Assembly: GCA_943912855.1 (NCBI GenBank)
Contig: CALTVC010000001.1
Span: 434,001 to 498,000 of the forward strand
Length of the DNA: 64,000 nucleotides
Source: an uncultured Flavobacterium sp.
Lineage (GTDB): Bacteria; Bacteroidota; Bacteroidia; Flavobacteriales; Flavobacteriaceae
Direction of reading: 5' to 3'
Part shown: piece by piece, positions 44,101 to 51,162 of the stretch
How positions within the stretch are numbered: position 1 is the first letter of the stretch
Layout: each line of letters starts with the position of its first letter
Made by a program: the position numbers and the translations under genes
The notes under the pieces: model-generated
The model's database searches: none
Seen by the model: the letters and a program-made list of their open reading frames with translations, nothing else
What the model was told of the DNA's origin: nothing

Positions 44101-47100
44101 TACGCTTGTAGAAGCTAATGCTGTACCCCCTGTAGAAGCCGTATACCACTGTAATGCAGTGCCGGTAGCAGTAAGTCCTGCAACCGTGCTGTTTTCCGGA
44201 AGTGTCTGGCTGGCTGTTACTGTAGGTGCAGCCGTAGTGTTTATTGTAACATTTACCGCTACTCTTGAACCTTCGCAGCCATTAAGAGTTTGCGATACAT
44301 AATACGTACCGGTTGTAAGCGCAGCTGTTGTTGCCAATTGCGTTCCGCCTGTAGAGGCAGCGTACCATTTTAGCGAAGTACCGTTAGCCACAAGATTCGC
44401 TACTGTAGCACCATTACAGAAAGTCTGAGTCGATGCTGTTGGAGCAGGCGTAGCACAAGGTAGGGTTAAAGTCCATGCAAGTGTAAAGGTACCCGAAGCA
44501 CTTTGATAGCCATCCTGTACCCAATATACTCTTTGTATACTACCTGTTGTGTTGGTCCATGTTGTCTGTGTGTAATCATCGTCATCAAAACAGTTTATAC
44601 GCGTAGTACCAGGGCATGAGCCACCGTAGCCGATATAGTTTTGAGAATCGTAGCCATTAACCGTCTGACCTATATTCAATGTTGCCCCATTAGGCACATC
44701 TATATAAAAGAAAAGTTCTGGTGCTGTGGTTGTAGCTGCACATGTAAATGTATAATCGTTTCCTGCACCTGTTGTGGTGCCACTGTAAGGACTTGTAATT
44801 GCTCCAAGGTTTATAGCGTTAGCACAGGTATCACCAGAAATTGAAGATGAACCTACAAAAGGTGCAGATGTTGACCAGTCGCTATAACTACCGTTGCAAT
44901 AAGTACGCACGTGCAAATAATATGTGGTACCTGGTATTACAGAATATCCTGTAACCGATGTATTAGGATAAACCGTTCCGCTCGCCGGTGGCGTTGCCGA
45001 TGTTGTTATTGAAAATTCGTAACCTACCGGCGGATTTGACGTTGATGCTGTCCAACTTAAGTTTACAGTAGTAGCCGATGTAACAGTCGTCGTAAGGTTT
45101 GTTGGAGGATTACAAATTGCGCCAGTGCTTCTAAACACTGGTGATGTTACCCATGAGCTGTACGTTCCGTTACAATTACTGCGTACATGCAGGTAGTAAT
45201 CGGTATTGGCTGTAATGGCATAGTCATAAATGTCTATGTTAGTAGTAGCTATTCCGCTAGAAGGTGGTGTTGGCGATGTAGTTACGGCATATTCGTAGCC
45301 GGTTGGGTTGCCTGTTGTTGGTACAGCCCATTCCAGGTTAGCGGTTGTTGCTGTTGTTGCTACGCCTGACGGACTTGTAGGTGCAGGACATGGAGCCGTG
45401 CCCGTAAATGGTGCAGAAGTTGTCCATGAACTGTAATTGCCGCTACAATTACTGCGTACATGCAAATAGTATGTAGTTCCTGCTGTTATGGCATATCCCG
45501 TAACAGATCTTGAGGTTGTTGCAGTGCCGCTTGCAGGTGGCGTAGCCGATGTAGTTACGGCATATTGATAGCCAGTTGGCGTACCGGTTGTTGGAGCTGT
45601 CCAGTTAAGGTTAACAGCTGTAGGCGATGTTGGTGTGGTTGTAACCGTTGCAGGAGGATTACATGTTGTACTACCTCCTGTTAGTGTCCAGGCAAGAGTA
45701 AAGTTACCCATTTCGGTAGAAATGCGGCCACCCTGTACCCAATATACAATTTGGGTGCTTCCGGTAGTATTGGTCCAGGTTATGGTTTGTACATCCGGGT
45801 CATCAAAACAGGCTATGCTGTTGTATCCCGGGCAAAACATAGCATTGCTGGTATATTGAACAGAAACCTGGGAGTCATAGTCATTAGATGTTTGCCCTAT
45901 GTTAAGCGTGGCTCCGTTAGGCACATTTATATAGTAGTAAAGGTCTTTTGAGTTATTAACATTACCATCGCATACTACCGTAGGGGTATTTGCCGAGGTA
46001 TTTGCCGTAGTATTGGTATGAGGACTTGTTAATGTAGAAAGATCTATGGCATTAGAACAGAAATCGCCATAGGTTGCACCCATAAAAACAGGCGAAGTAA
46101 CCCATGAGCTATAACTACCGTTACAATTAGTACGCACGTGCAGGTAGTAGTTTTCAAAAGCTACAAGTCCGTTATAATTGTTTATAGTGGTAGCCGTAGT
46201 AGGCGTGCCACTAGCCGGTGGTGTAGATGATGTAGTTACCGCATACTGGTAACCTGTAGGAGTGCTTACTTCAGGAGCCGTCCAGTAAAGGTTGGCCGAA
46301 GTATATGTCATAGACAACGTTCTCGGATTTGTAGGGGGTGCACAACCTCCGGTTACGCTCCATGTAAGGGTAAAATCACCTGCACTCGTTGCAGAAGAAG
46401 CTTCCTGTATCCAATACACCCTCTGAGTACTTCCCGTACTATTAGTCCATGTTGTAGTATGTATATCCGGATCATCATGACATGAAATAATCGTCGTACC
46501 CGGACAGCTGTTACCATAGGCCATATAATTGTGTGCATCGAAACCGCCTCTGGCTGTAAGACCAATAACTAGGGTTTGACCATGCAATACATCTATATAA
46601 TATACCAAATCCGGTCCCTCAAGGGTACAGTCTATAGGGAAACTATCGTTATAAGCCCCGGTTAATGTACTGGAATATGGACTTGTAAGTGTGGCAAGGT
46701 TAATTGCCGTTTCGCAGGTATCACCCGGTGGAGGTGGTGTAAAGAACTGTTCCGAGGTTGCCCATGCACTGTACACACCATTACAGTTTGAACGTACGTG
46801 CAGGTAGTACTTAACACCAGGAGTTATAATGTAGCGTATTACCGAAGTACCTGTAACGTTAATACCGCTTGCAGGTGGCGTAGATGATGTGGTTACCGCA
46901 TACTGGTAGCCTGTAGGTGTACTGCTTGCAGGTGCTGTCCAACTAAGATTTGCGGTGGTATTAGATGTGGTTACACCTGTTAAAGCTGTAGGTGTACCAC
47001 ATGGTGATGTAGCTCCGGTTAATGACCATTCCAGCGTATATCTGCCTGCCGCTGAAGCCGGGCTGTAACCGTCCTGTACCCAATACACTCGTTGCTGGCT

Positions 47101-50016
47101 TCCGGTATTGTTTGTCCAGGTTATGTTTTGTATATCTTCATTGTCAAAACAGGCAATGCGTGTAATACCGGGACAAGACCCGCCGTAGCCTATGTAGTTT
47201 TCAGAATCGTAGTTGTTATATGTTTGCCCAATAACTATGGTAGCTCCATTAGGCACATCTATATAAAAGAATTGGTCTGGCGAAGTATTTCCGTTCGCAC
47301 ATGCTATACTGTAATCATGTGTAGATCCAACGGTTGTGCCATAATATGGGCTTGTTAATGTTGCAAGGTTCAATGCTGTTGCACATGTATCGGCAACAAG
47401 AACACCTTTAAACGGAGCCGATGTTACCCAATCGCTATAAGTGCCATTACAATTAGAACGCACATGTAGATAGTATGTAGTGTTTGCTGTAAGCGCAAAA
47501 TTATTTATTGTTATGGTTGATAACGTTGTTCCAGATACAGGCGGTGTTGCCGATGTGCTAACATGATACTGGTAGTTTGTAGGCCTGCTGTATGGGTTAG
47601 GAAGCCAACTTAAATTTGCCGTTGTTGGCGATGTTACAAGTACAGCAAGCTCTACCGGCGTACCACAAGTAGTCAAGGTTAGGTTTACAGCCGTCCTTGT
47701 ACTCTCGCAGCCTGCAACTGTTTGCGATACATAGTAAGTACCCGCTGCAACTATTGTATTGGAAGGTAATTCCGTACCACCCGTATTAGTGGTATACCAT
47801 TTTAAATTGCTTCCTGTGGCAATAAGCGAAGCTACAGTACTTCCTGTAACCAACGTTTGTGCACTGGCTACCGGAGCAGGGGTTGAACAGGCGGGTTCGT
47901 CATATATTTTTGAAAGGAATGCATCCATAAAACCTCCACCATAGGTGTTTTGGAAACCCCCGGTGGCAATTCCGGTATTACTGTCAGCATTGCCCGCAAT
48001 AAATATATTTCCTGTATTGTTCATGACAGCACCACTAAAGCTATCGTAACCGGCGGTTCCGTAATAACTGCCCCAAAGGCGGCTACCAGCTGAACTGAAT
48101 TTCGCAATATACATATCTAAACCTCCCGGTTTTGTATTTTGGAATCCACCCGATGCAATACCTGTAGCGCTACCGGTAGTGCCAGCAATATATACATTTC
48201 CTGATGAATCTACCATGCAGGAAGAGGCACCGTCATCTTCGTCGGCCTGTCCATAATAAGTAGCCCACAACCTGTTACCAGAGCTATTAAATTTAACAAG
48301 TATGGCATCGGTTTTGTAGTTTGGTCCGGTAGTGTTTTGATGCCCGCCGGAAGCAAGCCCACTGGAACTGGTAGATCCTGAAAGGTAAACATCTCCGTTG
48401 CTGTCCGTTGCACATGAATAACCATAATCACTAGCACTTCCCCCATAGTAAGTAGCCCAAATGCGGCTGCCTGATGCATCGAATTTTGCAAGATAGGCAT
48501 CTCTGGTACCTCCTCCATGTGAATTTTGGAATCCGCCTGAGGCAATCCCTGAAGTACTTGTGGTATATCCGGCCAGATATATATTTCCGTCACTGTCTGC
48601 TGTGGTGTCTTCAGCATAATCTACACCCGTGCCTCCATAATAAGTAGACCACAGGCGGCTCCCTGTACTGCTAAATTTAGCAAGGAAAGCATCTTGGGTT
48701 CCACCACCGAATGTGCTTTGATAGCCACTAGATGCAATGCCTGTAGCAGATTCGGTAAATCCGCTTAAATAAACGTTGCCCGAGGCATCTAAAGCACAGT
48801 TATAGCCATGGTCTCTGCCCGTTGCGCCAAAGTAAGTACCCCAACTGCGGGTACCGGATGAAGTGAATTTTACTAAAAAAGCATCGTAGCTTCCTGCCAA
48901 TGTATTTTGTGCTCCTCCCGAAGCTATTGCGCTTACACTGTTTGTATACCCTGCAAGATATATAGCTCCATTAGCGTCTACTTTACAGGATTGAGCGCTA
49001 TCATAAGAAGCACCTCCATAATAAGTAGCCCACAAACGTGCGCCTGATGTGCTAAACTTTACTAAAAAGGCATCTATAGTACTACCCCCATAAGTATTTT
49101 GGAAACCACCCGAGGCTATGCCTGATGTACTTGCTGTTTCACCAATTAGATATGCGTTTCCTGCAGAATCTACAGCGCAGTTATTTCCGTACTCAAGTTC
49201 GCTACCTCCATAATAAGTAGCCCAAACAACTTCTGGGTCTATGCGTAGTGTTTTATTTTTTGGAAAAGCTCCTGCAAAACCAAGACTGCCGTCTTTATCC
49301 ATAACAAAATGAGTGGCAATGGCCTTACCTGCTTCGTTATAACTTACAGGTGTTTTTTCATGCACTTCGCCAATCCTGGTTTTTACAACCAACTCACCCT
49401 TATCTGTAAGAGTTACTTTATCGGCATCATTTATTTTAAGTTTAATCTGATCTGGATTACCACCTGGATGTACTATAAAATCATACTCCATATAGCCGCC
49501 CTTGCTATATACAACCCAGTCTATATCAGGATATACGTTTTTATAGGTAATCTGTTCAAAAGCTTTTACTCCGGTTATACCTTGTGGGCAATGTCCAAGG
49601 TAATAGTTCTCAAAATACTTTGATTGCTTTTGCTTAACTACTTTAGGATGTGGATTACTGCCTACAAGTTGTAATGTAAAGCGGTGTGTACTTTGTTTAG
49701 CCTGCTTTTGTAGTTCCAACTGTTTAACAGGGTCTGCATTTTTATCATGCGGATTGTATCCTGCAGGATAATCGGTCTTGGCAAACTGATAGTGTATACC
49801 GGTGGCAGTAAGCCAAAGTTGTGCACCATTGCTTTTTGCTGTAAACAAAACATCGGTTTGTAGCGTTCCTTTTGTATCTACAACCTGCCCCATATTTTCC
49901 ATAAAATGCAGATTTTGCCCCTGCATTTTACTGTTATAGGCCTCAACATTAGCTTTTTGCGAGTAACAATTAATGCCCGTTAGCAATAACAGCATTGAGA
50001 GTATAAGTTGCTTCAT
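35176..50016 (-). CDS. Giant T9SS-secreted repetitive adhesin (4946 residues)
   Basis: Signal peptide 1-19. Residues ~30-260 form an N-terminal domain with H-F-M-E-N-M-G-Q-V. Residues ~263-709 hold seven beta-propeller (SBBP-like) repeats with W-A-T-Y-Y-G-G. Residues ~710-2515 mix eight fibronectin III domains with four D-T-C-x-x-A-I-N-L sandwich domains, three C-rich domains and Ig-like units. Then come five Ig-like repeats, 17 SprB-like repeats of 78 residues (~2878-4203), eight Ig-like repeats, one diverged copy and a C-terminal T9SS type A sorting domain (Y-P-N-P-V-K-D-K-L). It is probably a cell-surface filament for adhesion, possibly moved by the gliding machinery. No frameshift is seen across 14.8 kb. 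Confidence 0.93.
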   Translation of the reverse strand: MKQLILSMLLLLTGINCYSQKANVEAYNSKMQGQNLHFMENMGQVVDTKGTLQTDVLFTAKSNGAQLWLTATGIHYQFAKTDYPAGYNPHDKNADPVKQLELQKQAKQSTHRFTLQLVGSNPHPKVVKQKQSKYFENYYLGHCPQGITGVKAFEQITYKNVYPDIDWVVYSKGGYMEYDFIVHPGGNPDQIKLKINDADKVTLTDKGELVVKTRIGEVHEKTPVSYNEAGKAIATHFVMDKDGSLGFAGAFPKNKTLRIDPEVVWATYYGGSELEYGNNCAVDSAGNAYLIGETASTSGIASGGFQNTYGGSTIDAFLVKFSTSGARLWATYYGGASYDSAQSCKVDANGAIYLAGYTNSVSAIASGGAQNTLAGSYDAFLVKFTSSGTRSWGTYFGATGRDHGYNCALDASGNVYLSGFTESATGIASSGYQSTFGGGTQDAFLAKFSSTGSRLWSTYYGGTGVDYAEDTTADSDGNIYLAGYTTSTSGIASGGFQNSHGGGTRDAYLAKFDASGSRIWATYYGGSASDYGYSCATDSNGDVYLSGSTSSSGLASGGHQNTTGPNYKTDAILVKFNSSGNRLWATYYGQADEDDGASSCMVDSSGNVYIAGTTGSATGIASGGFQNTKPGGLDMYIAKFSSAGSRLWGSYYGTAGYDSFSGAVMNNTGNIFIAGNADSNTGIATGGFQNTYGGGFMDAFLSKIYDEPACSTPAPVASAQTLVTGSTVASLIATGSNLKWYTTNTGGTELPSNTIVAAGTYYVSQTVAGCESTRTAVNLTLTTCGTPVELAVLVTSPTTANLSWLPNPYSRPTNYQYHVSTSATPPVSGTTLSTITINNFALTANTTYYLHVRSNCNGTYSDWVTSAPFKGVLVADTCATALNLATLTSPYYGTTVGSTHDYSIACANGNTSPDQFFYIDVPNGATIVIGQTYNNYDSENYIGYGGSCPGITRIACFDNEDIQNITWTNNTGSQQRVYWVQDGYSPASAAGRYTLEWSLTGATSPCGTPTALTGVTTSNTTANLSWTAPASSTPTGYQYAVTTSSTPPASGINVTGTSVIRYIITPGVKYYLHVRSNCNGVYSAWATSEQFFTPPPPGDTCETAINLATLTSPYSSTLTGAYNDSFPIDCTLEGPDLVYYIDVLHGQTLVIGLTARGGFDAHNYMAYGNSCPGTTIISCHDDPDIHTTTWTNSTGSTQRVYWIQEASSATSAGDFTLTWSVTGGCAPPTNPRTLSMTYTSANLYWTAPEVSTPTGYQYAVTTSSTPPASGTPTTATTINNYNGLVAFENYYLHVRTNCNGSYSSWVTSPVFMGATYGDFCSNAIDLSTLTSPHTNTTANTSANTPTVVCDGNVNNSKDLYYYINVPNGATLNIGQTSNDYDSQVSVQYTSNAMFCPGYNSIACFDDPDVQTITWTNTTGSTQIVYWVQGGRISTEMGNFTLAWTLTGGSTTCNPPATVTTTPTSPTAVNLNWTAPTTGTPTGYQYAVTTSATPPASGTATTSRSVTGYAITAGTTYYLHVRSNCSGNYSSWTTSAPFTGTAPCPAPTSPSGVATTATTANLEWAVPTTGNPTGYEYAVTTSPTPPSSGIATTNIDIYDYAITANTDYYLHVRSNCNGTYSSWVTSPVFRSTGAICNPPTNLTTTVTSATTVNLSWTASTSNPPVGYEFSITTSATPPASGTVYPNTSVTGYSVIPGTTYYLHVRTYCNGSYSDWSTSAPFVGSSSISGDTCANAINLGAITSPYSGTTTGAGNDYTFTCAATTTAPELFFYIDVPNGATLNIGQTVNGYDSQNYIGYGGSCPGTTRINCFDDDDYTQTTWTNTTGSIQRVYWVQDGYQSASGTFTLAWTLTLPCATPAPTASTQTFCNGATVANLVANGTSLKWYAASTGGTQLATTAALTTGTYYVSQTLNGCEGSRVAVNVTINTTAAPTVTASQTLPENSTVAGLTATGTALQWYTASTGGTALASTSVLTSGTYYVSQTLNGCESARSAVTVTIIAGCINATYGLYPNNTFTPVCDGTAETIALNAYAGEYSLVNLTSGRAYTLSSSVATDYITLADAAGRVYAHGPTPVTYNAVTSNLLRFYIHTNISCGESTVLRAKYLQCGTTCAPPTAVVGTPTGPTTANLSWTAPTTGTPTGYQYVLTVFANDPVAGTTLTSTTATTIPSYTLVSGVNYYLHVRSVCSGAYSTWVNVGPFTGIPGCVTGNLYPQTSYTPSCTGFNETITTYAYAGEYTNVILSANTSYIFSSSVTTDYITITDSTGTAILASGTTPLTWDTGENSGTLRYYINTNSACGTQNVSRTRYIKCTVAACGSPTAVLGTPTSPTTATLSWTAPTTGTPTGYQYVLTVFATDPVAGTTLTSTTATTIPSYTLVPGVNYYLHVRTVCSGIYSAWVNSGPFTGLTACTSGVLYPSTIFSPACTGALESIITNCYAGMYNVVSLAANTNYTFSSSVSTDFITITNSTGTTVLAYGTTPLVWNTGENSGLLRYYIHTNSTCGTENVNRVKYIQCGTPCNVPGPIAAAQALCNGATVSNLIANGASLKWYTASTGGTELASTATLITGTYYVSQTINSCESTRTAVAVTINNTTAPSVSAQAFCNGATVSNLVANGASLKWYSIANSGAELASTTALITGTYYVSQTVNGCESTRTAVAVTINNTTAPTASAQAFCNGATVSNLVANGASLKWYATSTGGTELASTAALITGTYYVSQTVNGCESTRTAVAVTTNNTTAPTASAQTFCNGATVSNLVANGTSLKWYAASTGGTQLATTTALITGTYYVSQTLNSCESTRTAVSVTINNTTAPTASAQAFCNGATVSNLVANGTSLKWYAASTGGTQLATTAALITGTYYVSQTLNSCESTRTAVSVTISATPTTPVVTSVQPTCGTPTGSITVTAPTGTGLTYSIDGSSYQVSTTFTSLTAGTYSLTAKNAAGCISTATSVTINAAPATPTTPVVTSVQPTCGTTTGSITVTAPTGTGLTYSIDGSTYQASATFNNLVAGTYSVTAKNAAGCISTATSVTVNAAPATPTTPVVTSVQPTCGTPTGSITVMAPTGTGLTYSIDGSTYQTSATFNNLVAGTYSVTAKNASGCISTATSVTINAAPATPTTPVVTSVQPTCATPTGSITITAPTGTGLTYSINGSIYQASTSFTSLISGTYSVTVKNASGCISTATSVTINVAPATPATPVVTSVQPTCATPTGSITITAPTGTGLTYSINGSIYQASTSFTSLISGTYSVTVKNASGCISTATSVTFNAAPATPTTPVVTSVQPTCGTTTGSITVTAPTGTGLTYSIDGSTYQASTTFNNLVAGTYSVTAKNASGCISTATSVTINATPATPTTPVVTSVQPTCGTPTGSITVMAPTGTGLTYSTNGSTYQASTTFVSLTAGTYSVTAKNAAGCISTATSVTINAAPATPTTPVVTSVQPTCATPTGSITVTAPIGTGLTYSIDGSTYQASATFNNLVAGTYSVTAKNAAGCISSATSVTINAAPATPVAPTVTSVQPTCGTTTGSITVTAPTGTGLTYSIDGTSYQTSATFANLTTGTYSVTAKNAAGCISTATSVTINLAPATPTTPVVTSVQPTCGVPTGNITVTAPTGTGLTYSIDGSTYQSSATFNNLVAGTYSVTVKNAAGCISTATTVTINVAPATPATPIVTSVQPTCGTPTGSITVTAPTGTGLTYSINGSTYQSSATFNNVIAGTYSVTAKNATGCISTATSVTINAAPATPVAPTVTSVQPTCGTTTGNITVTAPTGTGLTYSIDGTTYQVSATFNNLVAGTYSVTAKNASGCISTATSVTINAAPVTPATPVVTSVQPTCATPTGSITVTAPTGTGLTYSIDGSTYQTSATFNNLVAGTYSVTAKNATGCISTATSVTINAAPATPATPVVTSVQPTCGMPTGSITITAPTGTGLTYSIDGTTYQASTTFNNLVAGTYSVTAKNAAGCISTATSVTINAAPATPATPVVTSVQPTCGMPTGSITITAPTGTGLTYSINGSTYQTSASFTSLTAGTYSVTVKNVAGCISTATSVTINAAPATPTAPVVTSVQPTCGTPTGSITITAPTGTGLTYSIDGTTYQASVTFNNLVAGTYSVTAKNAAGCISTATSVTINGAPATPTAPVVTSVQPTCGTLTGSITVTAPTGTGLTYSIDGSTYQSSATFASLTASTYSVTVKNAAGCISTATSVTINAAPVVPVAPTTSAQTFCGSATVASLVATGDNLQWYASETSTDALASTAVLASGTYYVSQTVNGCEGARTAVSVIINTTTAPTASAQTFCGSATVASLVANGDNLQWYASETSTDALASTEVLASGTYYVSQTVNGCEGTRTAVAVTINTTAAPTADAQTFCGSATVASLVATGDNLQWYASETSTDALSSTEILATGTYYVSQTVNGCESTRTAVAVIINTTTAPTANAQTFCGSATVASLVATGDNLQWYVSETSTDTLASTEVLASGTYHVSQTVNGCEGTRTAVVVTINVTTAPVASAQTFCGSATVASLVATGDNLQWYSSETSTDALASTEVLASGTYYVSQTVNGCEGTRTAVSVTINTTAAPTASAQTFCGSATVASLVATGDNLQWYASETSTDALASTAVLASGTYYVSQTVNGCEGTRIAVAVTINATTAPIADPQTFCGSATVASLVANGDNLQWYASETSTDVLSSTEVLASATYYVSQTVNGCEGARTAVAVTINATTAPIASAQTFCGSATVASLVATGDNLQWYASETSTDVLTSTQVLASGTYYVSQTVNGCESTRTAVDVVINITSLPTGAATQVITADVAADATIEDIVVEGSDIQWYASPEAIEAGTPLAAGTQLVNGTTYYATQTVNGCQSAYLAVTIEVVLKTDDKGGIKFSYYPNPVKDKLRIISSVAITHVEVYTLHGQKVISQSWNATTGELNMIQLEEANYIVRVYAGNNTESFMVAKGH
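35680..37407 (-). repeat. Eight tandem 216-bp Ig-like repeats
   Basis: Each unit encodes about 72 residues with Q-T-F-C-G-S-A-T-V-A-S-L-V then L-Q-W-Y-x-S-E-T-S-T-D and G-T-Y-Y-V-S-Q-T-V-N-G-C-E. The two Cys probably form an intra-domain disulfide. Copies differ at only a few positions. Confidence 0.9.
37408..41385 (-). repeat. Seventeen tandem 234-bp SprB-like repeats
   Basis: 17 x 234 bp = 3978 bp fits the interval exactly. Each encodes 78 residues with V-T-S-V-Q-P-T-C, G-S-I-T-V-T-A-P-T-G-T-G-L-T-Y-S-I-D-G, and A-G-T-Y-S-V-T-A-K-N-A-A-G-C. The pattern resembles SprB repeats of the gliding adhesin. Confidence 0.9.
41386..42465 (-). repeat. Five tandem 216-bp Ig-like repeats
   Basis: Units with A-F-C-N-G-A-T-V-S-N-L-V-A-N-G then L-K-W-Y and T-G-T-Y-Y-V-S-Q-T. 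They are homologous to the C-terminal array but a distinct subgroup (L-K-W-Y versus L-Q-W-Y). Confidence 0.85.
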
Positions 50017-50040
50017 AATGAATGGTTGATTTTTCGGCTG

Positions 50041-50090
50041 CCAATGTAAACCAAATAAATGAGCTGTGAAATACCCACATGTGTGTATTT
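50041..50090 (-). promoter_or_regulatory. Operator palindrome and promoter of the giant adhesin
   Basis: On the minus strand a 22-bp palindrome (complement of 50069-50090: AAATAC...GGTATTT around ACATGT) lies upstream of the near-consensus box TACATTGG (complement of 50041-50048). The GGG is 28 bp before the box. The ATG at 50016 follows after a short leader. Confidence 0.62.
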
Positions 50091-50267
50091 TAACATTTTA
50101 TTGATTATTTTTTTGTAATCCAAAATTACCTTTCATTAACAAGTAAAAAAACACATGCCACTATAAGTCAGCTATATGAAGTGATTTAAGTTTTCTAGGA
50201 TTAAAAGGGTGGTATGTTCATGATGCACAGGTAAGGATAAGGCAGCGGTTATTGAGGCCATGAATAG

Positions 50268-50339
50268 GACAACAACTACAAAGGTGTTATAATCACCCCT
50301 GAGGATATTGAAGTATTAGAAGCTATGATAGTGAAGTAA
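50268..50339 (+). pseudogene. Possible gene remnant in the 50.0-50.5 kb non-coding interval
   Basis: The 480-bp gap between the adhesin promoter and the next gene has no intact gene. It holds a 23-codon fragment that reads like a protein C-terminus (D-N-N-Y-K-G-V-I-I-T-P-E-D-I-E-V-L-E), ending in TAA and preceded in frame by TAG. No family is assigned; it may be a decayed gene end or chance. Confidence 0.3.
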
Positions 50340-50496
50340 AGCATGCACAACCACCAGCGGCGCAACACACCTGTTGGCTTTGGGAATTTTGGCTTTGCAC
50401 TCTATTTTTCAACATCTTAAAACTACAAGACAGCACACAGGTCAACTTATTGTATGAATAAACTGTGATTTAAATTTCCAGGCAACTTTTCAAGCT

Positions 50497-50898
50497 TTAA
50501 TCTAAAAATATTTCTCCATATTTTGAAATACGATTTATGAAAGGAAAATATTTATTGAATTCTATCGTAAGAGTATCTCCCACATTCAAATCTCTTACAT
50601 TACTATTGTTTGTATAAGACTCATTTTCATACATGAATTCATAAGAATATGTATATCTATTAGTTAAATGGCTTTCCCGCTCAAGATTTTTTTCATTGAT
50701 AACACATCCTGTAATTCTCTCAGTATTAAAAATAGTTAAGATTGAGGGGTAAATTATGGGTTTTCGAAAAAAAAACAATATAAAACACATCAAAAGAAAC
50801 AATTTAACGTAATCTTTAAAATATTTTTCCGCATGTCTCTGCTTATCGATCTGTTTTTTTCTTGAGTTCATCGGCTTTTTGTTTTGTAGCTGATTCAA
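50497..50898 (-). CDS. Hypothetical membrane-anchored protein (DUF3592-like)
   Basis: Predicted protein of 133 residues, or 124 from the ATG at 50871. A basic N-terminus precedes one membrane helix (L-F-L-L-M-C-F-I-L-F-F-F), then a strand-rich extracytoplasmic part with Y-S-Y-E-F-M-Y-E-N-E-S-Y and D-L-N-V-G-D-T-L-T-I-E-F-N. The Y-x-Y-x-F...G-D-x-x-x-I-x-Y pattern resembles DUF3592 proteins. The gene is very A/T-rich relative to its neighbours, and the area looks like a small accessory pocket. Function unknown. Confidence 0.6.
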   Translation of the reverse strand: MNQLQNKKPMNSRKKQIDKQRHAEKYFKDYVKLFLLMCFILFFFRKPIIYPSILTIFNTERITGCVINEKNLERESHLTNRYTYSYEFMYENESYTNNSNVRDLNVGDTLTIEFNKYFPFINRISKYGEIFLD

Positions 50899-50940
50899 TT
50901 CTCTTTGTTCTATTTCCGGGCTAAATTACTTAAAAACAAA

Positions 50941-50966
50941 AAAGCCTTACATTGCTGTAAGGCTTT
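50941..50966 (-). terminator. Terminator of the tRNA gene
   Basis: Stem AAAGCCTTAC / GTAAGGCTTT with a six-base loop, 14 bp past the tRNA on the minus strand, followed by Ts. Confidence 0.85.
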
Positions 50967-50979
50967 CTGTGTAAAGCAG

Positions 50980-51053
50980 TGGTCCCACCTGGGCTCGAAC
51001 CAGGGACCACCTGATTATGAGTCAGGTGCTCTAACCAACTGAGCTATAGGACC
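50980..51053 (-). tRNA. tRNA with CAT anticodon (Ile2 or elongator Met)
   Basis: Minus-strand cloverleaf of 74 nt with acceptor GGTCCTA / TGGGACC, D arm AGCTCAGTTGGTTAGAGC, anticodon stem CCTGA / TCAGG with loop CTCATAA, and T arm CTGGTTCGAGCCCAG. The 3' CCA is not encoded; the discriminator is A. Acceptor pairs C4-G69 and C5-G68 match those favoured by the lysidine synthetase TilS in E. coli, so Ile2 (C34 modified to read AUA) is likely, but Met is not excluded. Confidence 0.92.
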
Positions 51054-51162
51054 GCTTTCGTGGGTGCAATATTACTGCATTTTAAGGTTACAACCAAATG
51101 TTTTTTGAGGTTTTATTAAATTTTATTTCAAAAAACAGCTAACCTACACAATATCAAATCCA

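Noticed and set aside
50980..51053. tRNA as an integration site for a genomic island
   Set aside because: No integrase gene and no duplicated tRNA 3' end in the window, although the neighbouring 50.0-50.9 kb is A/T-rich.
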